Below, piece by piece: positions 8,570 to 16,418 of a stretch of 34,543 nt of DNA. The stretch is taken from the NCBI GenBank assembly GCA_003221455.1, contig QHRX01000008.1, positions 37,111-71,653 of the forward strand. Direction: 5' to 3'. Made by a program: the position numbers and the translations under genes. Each line of letters opens with the position of its first letter. Position 1 is the stretch's first letter. Below the pieces are notes generated by a model. It made no database searches, had not been told where the DNA came from, and worked only from the letters and a program-made list of their open reading frames with translations. This stretch comes from Candidatus Rokuibacteriota bacterium. GTDB lineage: Bacteria > Methylomirabilota > Methylomirabilia > Rokubacteriales > CSP1-6.

Positions 8570-9318
8570 TTGTCTTATCCCTCCAGCGCTCCGAAACTGT
8601 AGTCCTTCTTGGGCATCGTGCCAGATGGCGTTTGGTTACCTTCCTTTCGAAGAGGCCCGCGGCGGGCCACGAAGAGACATAGTACGCGGCGGGCCATCTT
8701 GGTGGCCGCTGAGGCGCTCTGGGGACTGCCAGGGGACCCGCTCTACGCGCATTACGCCCCCCACAGAGAACGACCGTTAATGGCTCGAAAGCACCAATTT
8801 AGGTCGACGCCAGGGCAGAGTCAAGAGCCCAGTGCCCATCACATAAGGGTGCTCAGCGGCGGGCGCTCAGCGGCCACTAACGCGCGGCGGCATTTGGAAA
8901 ACTCGTCAGTCCCCGCTGCACGAGACATCGCTTGCTGAGTCTCGGCCACCGTTGCGGGAGAGCCGTCTCGGGAATAGCCGGCATTCGGTCGTCGTGCCCC
9001 TCCTAAAACGGCGAGCGCGCGGAATCACCCGAGAATCAGACGATCCGCGCTTCGGCCCTCGGACGAATCCCGACCTGGGTTCAGCGTAGGTGGCACCCCA
9101 CGCGTATCGAGATCCCTAATACGCGGAGCGAGGACCATCTGAAGAAGGGAGGCGAGCCGGCCGGCCTCGGCGGCGTGTCCCCCAAGTGCAAGAGGGGCAT
9201 GCGAGTCCGAAGCCGGGCCGCCCCGCATGGATGACGGCGCCGCACGGGAACCGGCACGACGTCGGATCGTGACCAAGGTCTGGAGCCAGATGGGGCCGGG
9301 ACCCAACAACAAAAGCGT
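8570..9318. other. Intergenic region upstream of the PQQ operon
   Basis: About 750 nt with no convincing gene on either strand. The proximal part (8570-8760) should hold the promoter of the minus-strand PQQ operon; the only clear structure is the pair of direct repeats annotated separately. Short frames in 8600-9310 have Arg/Pro/Ser-rich compositions typical of shadow translation. Confidence 0.5.
8656..8698. repeat. 12-bp direct repeats with palindrome upstream of PQQ dehydrogenase
   Basis: CGCGGCGGGCCA occurs at 8660-8671 and exactly again at 8687-8698 (27 bp apart). The first copy overlaps a 15-bp palindrome at 8656-8670 (7-bp arms GGCCCGC/GCGGGCC). The pair lies 90-130 bp upstream of the dehydrogenase start, where an activator site could be. 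The role is inferred from position only. Confidence 0.4.
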
Positions 9319-9644
9319 CTAGCGGAGGCCCGCGTGGTGAACTCGACGGGTGGGAACACCGAGTTCGCCGACGTGCCCGCGGCCCACGCCGAGGTTCCAC
9401 TCTCGCAGTGGCGGCTCGAACGAGAGGGGAGCACCGGTCGCACGCCGGACGTGCTCGGCCGTCGTCACCGCACGGGCGAACTCGCTCGACACGATCCGCG
9501 CAATGCCCCCGCGCGGGGAGGCGGCGCGCCAGCCGCTCCGGCCTGCCCCACGCCGCAGGATGAGAGCGCGACGTCAGGACACCGGACGATGCGGGAGGCG
9601 TTGCCCATAGTCTCGCCGTGACGGATCAGGACGAGCCGATTCAC
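9319..9644 (-). pseudogene. Histidine phosphatase (phosphoglycerate mutase-like), frameshifted
   Basis: Starts at GTG 9644, two bases after the stop of the N-formylglutamate amidohydrolase gene, with a good N-terminus VNRLVLIRHGETMGNASRI containing the RHG catalytic motif. After about 35 codons the frame is lost: RPERLARRLPARG continues in a second frame and ARIVSSEFARAVTTAEHV, the next family segment, in a third. The last readable piece (PLSFEPPLREWNLG) ends at a stop near 9319, about half the usual 200 aa; the catalytic C-terminal His region is not found. At least two frameshifts plus truncation suggest a decayed gene rather than one sequencing error. Confidence 0.75.
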
Positions 9645-9646
9645 TG

Positions 9647-10501
9647 CTACGACTCGTGCGCGGTCGCGAGTGCCGAGGGCACGGCCGCCAGGACCTCCCG
9701 GAGGCACTGGCGGACACGGGCGATGTTCTCCTCCGCCTTCTCGGGGACGCGTCCGCGTGACACCTGGGCGATGAACTCCTCGTGGCTGGTCGTCATCAGC
9801 AATGACGCGTTGATCTCCAGCTGCATCGCGTGGACTCGGCGGGTCCGGGGCTGGCCAAACGTGGCCACGATGTTGCCGCCGGTATAGCCTTTGACGTTCT
9901 CCTGCACCACGAAACCGTGGCGGGTGAAGATCGCCGCCACGGTCGCAGCGAGTTGAGGGTCACACGTGGCATCGTGACGCGTCCCGATGATGACCTGATG
10001 GTCCTTCATCCGGCGCGGGCTCCCGGTGTGGCCATCGAGCAGCATCGCGTACCCGTAGGCGTCACGGAGCTGGGTCAGCAGGCGCTCCAGAGCCGCGTAG
10101 TAGGGATCGTAGAGCGTCTGCAACTGCGCTTCGAGGTCGGCGAGCCCGAGCGGGCGCGCAAAGATGGCCGCGTCGCGCGTGGTATGGGTGCGCACCACCC
10201 CGCGTCGGGAGCGCACCTCGCCGTCGTGGTGCTCAAAGTCATCGCGGCGGCGATTGACGTCGACGAACATGCGCGAAAACGGCGTCGCGAGGACGGTCGC
10301 CCCGTGCTCATGCAGATCGGCGTAGAGATCGCCCGCGAAGGTGTCGGCAAACCCGTAGGCGAAGGTTTCGTACCAGGGCTCGCAGTAGTCGTCGCGGGTG
10401 ATGTGGGGCAGCGGCTGCGTGCCGTAGTGGGGCACGCTCACCAGAACCGGCGTTCGCTTCCCCGGCGCGGGATGCCTGACGATCGGGAACGAGCGCTCCA
10501 T
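9647..10501 (-). CDS. N-formylglutamate amidohydrolase family protein
   Basis: Member of the N-formylglutamate amidohydrolase (HutG/FGase) family, metal enzymes that cleave N-formyl-L-glutamate to formate and glutamate; 284 aa, the usual length. Visible family motifs: VSVPHYGTQPLP near residue 22, FSRMFVDVNR near 75, MLLDGHTGSP near 153 (probable metal ligands D and H), TGGNIVATFGQP near 208 and HAMQLEINASL near 224. No signal peptide. There are no other histidine-degradation (hut) genes here, so the true substrate may be another N-acyl amino acid. It is followed immediately by the phosphatase remnant in an operon-like arrangement. Confidence 0.92.
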   Translation of the reverse strand: MERSFPIVRHPAPGKRTPVLVSVPHYGTQPLPHITRDDYCEPWYETFAYGFADTFAGDLYADLHEHGATVLATPFSRMFVDVNRRRDDFEHHDGEVRSRRGVVRTHTTRDAAIFARPLGLADLEAQLQTLYDPYYAALERLLTQLRDAYGYAMLLDGHTGSPRRMKDHQVIIGTRHDATCDPQLAATVAAIFTRHGFVVQENVKGYTGGNIVATFGQPRTRRVHAMQLEINASLLMTTSHEEFIAQVSRGRVPEKAEENIARVRQCLREVLAAVPSALATAHES

Positions 10502-10815
10502 GGTCGATGCCCTTCCGAGCGTAGCATGATGGCCTGGGGGACGGACGTCGCTGCATCACCGACGAGCGACAGCTGTCCGACGTGGCGTGACGAGGCCGAC
10601 GAGGTGGTCGCCATGAGGGCCGCCAGGAAGATGGCGCCGGGACACCCAGGATTGACAGGCTTCGGCGCCCCAGCATAATTTCGCCATGGCTCCCCCACCC
10701 GCGACACCCGAACAGCGGCTCCAGACGTTCGAGGCGGTCGTCCGCGAGCAGTGACAGAACCCGTGAGCACCGTCCGGGTGCGTCCCGCCTCGCCGAGGCC
10801 GCGATCCTGGCCGAG

Positions 10816-11241
10816 ATGGCCAATGACCTCAACGACCACGTCGGGATCCCCGGCCGGCCGTTCACGCCGGAGGGGATCCAGGCCGACGGCTTCGGCCCCC
10901 TGGCCGCCTTCACCGCGCTGGTCGCCGAGCTCGACCGCGTCGTGGTCGGCTACGTGTTCTTCGGCCCTGGCTACAACACGGACGTGGCGGCTCGGTCCAT
11001 GTGGCTCCACGACCTCTTCGTGACGCCGGCGGCGCGCGGACGAGGCGTGGGCTACGGCCTCATGGCCGCCGTTGCGGCGGAGACGGTACGCATTGGTTGC
11101 GTGTCGCTGGAGTGGGGCGTCCACACGGCCAACGCGGGCGCGCTCGAGTTCTATCGCCGGCTGGGCGCGGCGGGCACGGAGACGCGCATCTTGAGCGTCG
11201 CCGGCGACCGGCTGCGCGCGCTGGCCGACGCCGCGCCATAG
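10816..11241 (+). CDS. GNAT family N-acetyltransferase, 5' end disturbed
   Basis: Acetyl-CoA-dependent acetyltransferase. The core reads VVVGYVFFGPGYN, LHDLFVTPAARGRGVGYGLM (acetyl-CoA binding R-G-x-G-x-G/A loop near residue 76) and GVHTANAGALEFYRRLGA, a typical GNAT fold of 141 aa from ATG 10816. The normal N-terminal strand appears in a different frame just upstream: GTG 10751 or 10763 gives STVRVRPASP, and the 10816 frame continues with AAILAEMANDLNDHVG. The family usually joins these directly, so a one-base shift near 10795 has probably split the gene. A 22-codon ORF (10686-10754) overlaps GTG 10751; its meaning is unclear. Confidence 0.8.
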   Translation: MANDLNDHVGIPGRPFTPEGIQADGFGPLAAFTALVAELDRVVVGYVFFGPGYNTDVAARSMWLHDLFVTPAARGRGVGYGLMAAVAAETVRIGCVSLEWGVHTANAGALEFYRRLGAAGTETRILSVAGDRLRALADAAP

Positions 11242-11319
11242 CGTCGACGGCGCCGCGCCGGCAGGCGCATCCATCTGAAGACGTTGACGCGTCCGTAGGC
11301 CCCCGATACGGTGCGCGCG

Positions 11320-11433
11320 ATGGCGGATACGAGACCAGCTCCCGACGCTTCAGCCGAGCCGGAGTACGAGAGGCTCGCCGACCTGGGCGTGGTTCGGCCG
11401 GGAGAGGACACCGAGCCGATCGGTGGGGGCTAA
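11320..11433 (+). CDS. Possible 37-aa small protein
   Basis: Short ORF from ATG 11320 (an in-frame GTG lies at 11311) giving an acidic peptide with PEYERLADLGVVRPGEDTEP. Its composition is less Arg-rich than shadow frames, but there is no recognised family and only a weak ribosome site. It is the only candidate in the 11242-11565 gap; the rest of that gap shows nothing. Confidence 0.25.
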   Translation: MADTRPAPDASAEPEYERLADLGVVRPGEDTEPIGGG

Positions 11434-11565
11434 TGGTCGCCAAGCCCCAACGTGCCGCGCACTACACGGCGATCCGGAAACCGCGAAGGCGCTCGAGGGG
11501 GCGTGGGAAGTGCGTAGCAAGGGCCCGTCGGGGTGTCGCCACTGTGCGGCAACCGCGACAAGTGC

Positions 11566-12387
11566 TCAACGTCTCCGGGCGGAGACGCGGGGTCGCCGGC
11601 GCTTGTCTCGGCGCGACGGGCGGTCCGCACGACCCGCGTGCACCGGCGGCGCGTTCTCCAGCTCGATCCCGAAGACCGCCGACAAGCGATCGTCGGCGAT
11701 GCGCTTGCCCACGGCCGGGTGCGCGCGCGATACGGCGCCGGCGGTAGCCGAGCTGAGCAGCTCCGCCTGGTCTACCTGGCGGAGCACGAAGTACAGCTCC
11801 GGCTTGGCGTCGAGACGGATGCCCACGCCGTAGAGGACCGCGGCGACGTGCTTGCACACGTACGCCGAGTCCGGGCACGAGCAGTCGAGCGTCATCTCGC
11901 GTGGCTCCGGGAAGAGTCCGTCCTTCGCGTCGGTCAACACGGCCAGCACCTCGTCGGACAGCTCACCGCGCAGCAGGCCAACGAGCGAGCCGATCCGGCC
12001 GGTGCAGCGAGTGACGACACGGCGCCAGCGTGTCTTCGCCATGGGGGCGATGCCGATCGTCACGCGGTACAGCTCGCTGCCGGCCACGTATGCCTCGACG
12101 CGGCCCCGGGCGATCGCCAGGTCGAGTACCGAGCCGTTGCGGAGGTAGGTGCGTCCGCGCGGCAGGCGGTTGGCCAGGTCGGCGTAGCGCTCGAGGTTGT
12201 CGGCCCAGGCCTTGCCCCAGAACGTGGTGGTGAACTGCCGCTTGCGGTGCGCGATCACGACCGGGTCGGCCGTGCGCTTGCTCTTCTTCAGCAGCTTCGC
12301 CAGCGCCCGGGCGCCGTTCGCCTTCTTCTCGGCCACCGACACGTAGGGCGGGTAGTAGTCCCAGCCGCCTCTGCTGTACCACGCCAT
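11566..12387 (-). CDS. SWIM zinc-finger protein paired with SNF2 helicase
   Basis: Protein of 273 aa. The N-terminus (WGKAWADNLERYADLANRLP, about residues 57-76) and the SWIM motif LDCSCPDSAYVCKHVAAVLY (about 168-187; Cys169, Cys171, Cys178, His180 as CxCx6CxH) match the bacterial SWIM proteins encoded beside SNF2 helicases. SWIM domains bind DNA or protein. The C-terminal 35 residues are Arg/Pro-rich and probably disordered. It starts 14 nt after the helicase stop, so the two form one operon and likely one complex; the role (repair, recombination or defence) is not established for this family. Confidence 0.9.
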   Translation of the reverse strand: MAWYSRGGWDYYPPYVSVAEKKANGARALAKLLKKSKRTADPVVIAHRKRQFTTTFWGKAWADNLERYADLANRLPRGRTYLRNGSVLDLAIARGRVEAYVAGSELYRVTIGIAPMAKTRWRRVVTRCTGRIGSLVGLLRGELSDEVLAVLTDAKDGLFPEPREMTLDCSCPDSAYVCKHVAAVLYGVGIRLDAKPELYFVLRQVDQAELLSSATAGAVSRAHPAVGKRIADDRLSAVFGIELENAPPVHAGRADRPSRRDKRRRPRVSARRR

Positions 12388-12401
12388 CGCGCGCCCTTAT
12401 C

Positions 12402-15110
12402 TCAGGTCTCGGCCGTGGCACGACGGAGGTCGAGCGCGACCATGGCCATCAGCTCTTCGTCGCTCATCTCGGTGAGCAGCGTCTCGCCGCCGCCCTCTAG
12501 CACCCCGCGCACCATCGCCTGTTTGTCCTCGATGAGCCTGTCGATGCGCTCCTCGACGGTGCCGCGGCACACCAGCTTGTGCACGAGCACGTTCTTGTGC
12601 TGGCCGATGCGGTAGGCGCGGTCGGTCGCCTGGTCCTCGACCGCGGGGTTCCACCATCGGTCGAAGTGCACCACGTGCGAGGCGGCGGTGAGGTTGAGAC
12701 CAGAGCCGCCCGCCTTCAGGGACAGCACGAAGAACGGCACGGTCGCGTCCTCCTGGAAGTGCCGGACGAGCCCGCCCCGGTCCTTCACGGGCGTGCTGCC
12801 GTGGAGCAGGAGCCCGGAACGGCCGAACACGCCCGCCAGGAAGGCGGCCAGCGGCTCGGTGGCCTCGCGGAATTGCGTGAATACGAGTACCTTCTCCTGC
12901 TTCGCGGCCACCGCCTCTACGATCTCGCGCAGCCGCGCGAGCTTACCGCTTCCAGCCTCGTCCCACGCGCCTTCGCCCAACCAGTGCGCGGGGTGGTTGC
13001 AGATCTGCTTGAAGCGCATGAGATACGCGAGCACCAGGCCGCGCCGCTCGATCCCCTGCGTGAGCCCGGCGATGGCGCGCTCCAGCTCGTCGACCGTCTT
13101 CTGGTAGAGCGCGGCCTGCGGGCCGGAGAGCAGGCAGAACGCCTTCACCTCGGTCTTGTCAGGCAGGTCGGCCACGATGGAGCGGTCGGTCTTGAGCCGG
13201 CGCAGGAGATAGGGCTGGACCAGGCGGCGCAGGGGCGCGTAGCTCTCGTCCGGGCGGGCGGCCAGCCGCTTGACGAACGCGGAGAACTCGCGCGCCGATC
13301 CCAGCAGGCCCGGGTCGAGAAAGTCGTAGATCGACCAGAGATCGCCGAGACGGTTCTCGACGGGCGTGCCGGTGAGCGCGATGCGCGCGTGCGCCTTCAG
13401 CGCCTTGACTGCCTGTGTTTGCCGGGCCCCGGGATTCTTGATCGCCTGCGCCTCGTCGAGGATCGCCAGCGACCACTCCCGCGAGCGGAGCGTCTCGACG
13501 CGCGCCAGCGTCCCGTAGGTGGTGATGACGAGATCGGTGCCGCCGAGATCGGCGCCGGCCAGCTCGGCCAGCTCGCGCGTGGGCATGGCCGAGGGATGGG
13601 CCACGAGCGTCGTCAGCGACGGCGCAAAGCGTTCGATCTCGGACTGCCAGTTGGCGAGGAGCGACGCCGGCGCCACGAGCAGGTGCGGCGGGTTGCCGCC
13701 CCGCGCGCGCCGCTTGTGCAGCAGCAGGAGCGCCAGCACCTGGATGGTCTTGCCGAGCCCCATGTCGTCGGCCAGGCAGACGCCGAGCCGCAGCGACGAG
13801 GCGAAAGCGAGCCACGCCACGCCGACTTTCTGATAGGGCCGCAGCGCGCCGCGAAAATCGGCGCCCGGGTCGGCCGCGGCGAGCCCGGCCGGCCCGCGCA
13901 ACCCCTCGAGCGTGCGCGCGAGCCAGGCGCCGGCCTCCACGCGTGACCAGCCCTCGCCCGCCGCCAGCGCCACGGCCCCGTCGTCCGTCCGGGCGGCACC
14001 GGCGAGCAGCCGCATGCCCTCGAGGAACGAGAGCCCGCCCTCCTCGGCCTCGCGCCGCACCCGCTCCCAGTGGGCGAGCACTTCGCGCAGCCGCTCGCGG
14101 TCCAGCTCGACCCATTGCCCGCGCAGCCGTACCAGCCCGTCCGACGAGGCCAGGAGCTGGCGCACCTCGGCCGCCGTGAGCTTCGCGTCGCCCAGCGCGA
14201 TGGCGACCGAAAAGTCGAGCAACGCGTCCATGCCGACTGCGCTCGGCTTCTTCTCGCCCACGCGCACGGTGACCTCGGGCCGCGGCGGCCGCCGCGGGCG
14301 CCACCAGTCGGGGACACGCACGACCAGCCCGGCCGCCTCGAAGGCCGGGATGGCGCGCAGGAAGCGGTGCGCCTCGGCGGGCGTCCACGCCGTCGCCTGG
14401 TAGATCGCGCCGGAGTCGACCAGCTCGCCCAGCCACGCGTTCTGCTCCGCGGCCCGCTGGAGCGGCACCAGGAGGTGGAGCAGCCCCTGCCGGTCGCCGC
14501 GCGCGGAGGACTCCTCGAGCGCGCGCGCCAGCGGACGATGCTGCACCCTGCCCCCGGCGCCCGCGCGCACCGCGTAGGTGGCGAGGAAGGCGAACGGGTG
14601 CTCCTCGTCGCCGCGGTTCTCCGCCAGGTGCAGGCACACCTTGCCGACGACGTGCCACGAGGGGTGGCGCGCACTCAGCCAGTCCCCGACCGCACCGCGA
14701 TGGGCGCGGATCTCCTCGGCGAACGCGCGGTTGAGGTCGGCCCAGCGCGCGGCAACCCAGTCGGCGTCGACGTACTCGCCGCCGTCCATGGGCGGAACGG
14801 CGCCGGCCACCCGGCCGCGCTCATCCGGGGGGCAGTCGACTTCGACCCGCTCGCGCCGTTCCTCGAGATCGGGCACGGCACAGAGTCGGGTCACGAACGC
14901 GCGACCGAGGTCGCGTAGGAACGCAAGTGGAGGGGCGAGCGACGCGTCGAGCTCGGTCGCGCCGAGGTCGAGCAGGGCGTGTCCGGGCCCACGCGCAAAG
15001 GCGCGAGCGACCCGGTCACGGGCCGCGACGGACAGGCCGTCGCTCGCCTCGTCGTCGCCGGGTGCCGTGTCCGCGAGCAGCGCGCCCGACGGCAGGATGG
15101 CAACCCGCAT
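12402..15110 (-). CDS. SNF2-family DEAD/DEAH-box helicase
   Basis: ATP-dependent DNA translocase of about 902 aa starting at ATG 15110 (MRVAILPSGALLADT, the usual start in this family; the frame runs 12 codons further upstream). The N-terminal about 400 residues are the bacterial SNF2-associated region. The helicase core has motif I DDMGLGKTIQVLAL (about residue 450), motif II LAILDEAQAIKNP (about 552), motif III ALTGTPVENRLGDLWSIYDF (about 575) and motif VI ATDRAYRIGQHKNV (about 833). It is co-operonic with the SWIM protein. Substrate DNA and partners are unknown; this gene pair is widespread in actinobacteria and other soil bacteria. Confidence 0.95.
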   Translation of the reverse strand: MRVAILPSGALLADTAPGDDEASDGLSVAARDRVARAFARGPGHALLDLGATELDASLAPPLAFLRDLGRAFVTRLCAVPDLEERRERVEVDCPPDERGRVAGAVPPMDGGEYVDADWVAARWADLNRAFAEEIRAHRGAVGDWLSARHPSWHVVGKVCLHLAENRGDEEHPFAFLATYAVRAGAGGRVQHRPLARALEESSARGDRQGLLHLLVPLQRAAEQNAWLGELVDSGAIYQATAWTPAEAHRFLRAIPAFEAAGLVVRVPDWWRPRRPPRPEVTVRVGEKKPSAVGMDALLDFSVAIALGDAKLTAAEVRQLLASSDGLVRLRGQWVELDRERLREVLAHWERVRREAEEGGLSFLEGMRLLAGAARTDDGAVALAAGEGWSRVEAGAWLARTLEGLRGPAGLAAADPGADFRGALRPYQKVGVAWLAFASSLRLGVCLADDMGLGKTIQVLALLLLHKRRARGGNPPHLLVAPASLLANWQSEIERFAPSLTTLVAHPSAMPTRELAELAGADLGGTDLVITTYGTLARVETLRSREWSLAILDEAQAIKNPGARQTQAVKALKAHARIALTGTPVENRLGDLWSIYDFLDPGLLGSAREFSAFVKRLAARPDESYAPLRRLVQPYLLRRLKTDRSIVADLPDKTEVKAFCLLSGPQAALYQKTVDELERAIAGLTQGIERRGLVLAYLMRFKQICNHPAHWLGEGAWDEAGSGKLARLREIVEAVAAKQEKVLVFTQFREATEPLAAFLAGVFGRSGLLLHGSTPVKDRGGLVRHFQEDATVPFFVLSLKAGGSGLNLTAASHVVHFDRWWNPAVEDQATDRAYRIGQHKNVLVHKLVCRGTVEERIDRLIEDKQAMVRGVLEGGGETLLTEMSDEELMAMVALDLRRATAET

Positions 15111-15203
15111 CGTTCGCAATCTAAGCGCGAGCGCCGCCTCGCGCAAGCGCCCGGCGTGCGTTTTCCCGGCGCCGCCTCAGCGTGGCGTCATACAGGGAAC
15201 GAC

Positions 15204-15350
15204 CTAGCGGCCGTACCGGCGATAGATTCGGAAGTCCGCGTCGGTCGTAAGTATGATCAGACCCGCGAGCGTCTCGCTCATCCTGACGAGGCCTGCATCG
15301 GCGAGGCTCATCTTCGTGTTGGCCGAGGAAAACCGCTCCGTTACTGATTT
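15204..15350 (-). pseudogene. PIN-domain (VapC-like) C-terminal remnant
   Basis: Translating the minus strand gives KMSLADAGLVRMSE followed by ILTTDADFRIYRRYGR, the characteristic last third of a PIN-domain ribonuclease (usual form MSLADACLVRM...TTDSDFRVYRRHGR). The N-terminal two thirds are missing: similarity stops at the tRNA fragment at 15353. A TAG at 15204-15206 interrupts the end; the next codons read VVPCMTPR, the expected tail, so a Gln codon has probably mutated to stop. It is a gene cut by the left end of the tRNA-anchored island. Confidence 0.7.
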
Positions 15351-15352
15351 CT

Positions 15353-15397
15353 TGGTGCGCCTGGCAGGAATCGAACCTGCGACCCTCGGATTAGAAG
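15353..15397 (-). repeat. tRNA-Arg 3'-half copy, left att site of island A
   Basis: 45 nt matching the intact tRNA-Arg at 24357-24401 from the CCA end to the anticodon, with one difference in the T-loop. Identity ends exactly at GGATTAGAAG, i.e. within the anticodon loop, after which the sequence diverges. It lacks the 5' half, so it cannot fold as a tRNA. This is the pattern of an attachment site left by an integrase that recombines in a tRNA anticodon loop. Confidence 0.85.
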
Positions 15398-15506
15398 GCC
15401 CGGACACACGGCGAGGCCCCTCGGTGAATGTCTGATTTACCGAGGGGGTTCCCCTTTGTCGCTTGACTGGAGTGAGGGCAGTTTTGGGTGGGTTGGAGGC
15501 GGTCGC

Positions 15507-15530
15507 GGCATAACAACGGGCATAACGGAG
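15507..15530 (+). repeat. 24-bp repeat, left copy near island A end
   Basis: GGCATAAC, two bases, then CGGGCATAACGG and a final xG: matches 19747-19770 at 21 of 24 positions. Each copy itself contains GGCATAAC twice, 12 bp apart. The left copy is 110 bp inside the left att copy. It could be an integrase arm-binding site or a remnant of the same integrase tail. Confidence 0.55.
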
Positions 15531-15676
15531 CGAGGGAAATGCGGCAAGACGGAGCGTCGCGGTGAGACTCAGGAGCTTGCGCGGGCGGCCGGCGGTGGGC
15601 AATCAAGGAGACCGATGGAGCCACCGATGGTGGCTGAGGCGATGCCCGGCCCTCGCGCGCGAACAGAGACAACCGT

Positions 15677-15910
15677 TCAGGGGCTTTGCAGAGCGAGGTC
15701 TCGCGAGAGTCGCAGTTCGCCCAGGTGTGTCCCCGCATGACGGATTGCCTCGACAAGGGCCTCACGGCGCGAGATCTGATGGATCTCGCGGGTGCCCCAC
15801 AACTCCCTTTCCGGAGTGATCCGCTCCTCAAGCGAGGCCGGCTTCAGCGAAATAAGAGCGGTTTCGAGCTCGGCCGAGAGCTGGTCGACGCGCGTCCTCG
15901 GCCGAGAGAG
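15677..15910 (-). other. Coding-like minus-strand segment without a start
   Basis: A 77-codon open stretch on the minus strand that looks like protein rather than shadow: it contains VDQLSAELETALISLKPASL and ISRREALVEAIRHAGTHLGE, acidic/amphipathic helices with a balanced composition. It is closed upstream by a TAG and has no convincing start codon or ribosome site. I do not recognise a family; it may be a gene remnant of the island. The rest of 15398-16312 shows nothing else. Confidence 0.35.
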
Positions 15911-16312
15911 CTATATTAGCTGGCCGTTCGACATCCGCGCACCTCGCTGTTCGGCTCGGATCAGAAGCTATAGGAACCTTGACCCGACGCCTCGCTCTAA
16001 TTATAAGAGGAGCGAGGATGCCCCCGGGATGGCCCGTCAAATGCCTGTCGGTAGCATTCGCAGTTCAGAACTGCTTCTCGCGACGGGCTCGCACGGACTG
16101 AAGAAGGAGCGGACCAGAGGGCGAAGAGGCGCACCCGCGGGGCGGTTTTGGAGGAGCGAGGTGATCTCGTCCCGTTGCCTCGGCGGATGGAGCGTCGGCT
16201 GGAAATCTGACCCGAGCCCGGAGCTCTGTCCATCTGAGTAACGAATAATAACGCTCGGTATCAAGCGCAGCTCTGGTCCATGACGTCGCGCCGATCCTAT
16301 CTCGGCAGCTCC

Positions 16313-16402
16313 ATTTCGCGAAAGAGCGAATCGCACATTAGCGAACAGATCTGCCTCCGACGTGATATCATTTCGCTAAACAGCGAATCGCTGATCTGCG
16401 AA
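16313..16402 (+). promoter_or_regulatory. Duplicated palindromic operator upstream of the ATPase gene
   Basis: Two 33-bp units, 16313-16345 and 16370-16402, are identical at 27 of 33 positions and exactly 57 bp apart. Each unit has a 16-bp inverted repeat (TTCGC-N6-GCGAA; in the second copy TTCGCT-N4-AGCGAA) followed by a further GCGAA 10 nt downstream. The second unit ends 16 nt before the start codon, just ahead of the GGAGG ribosome site, so a bound protein would block transcription or translation. Confidence 0.75.
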
Positions 16403-16418
16403 ATACGGAGGTCAGGTA

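Noticed and set aside
12579-13946. 455-codon plus-strand ORF over the helicase
   Set aside because: Antisense shadow; repeats of Arg/Glu/Ala without any domain.
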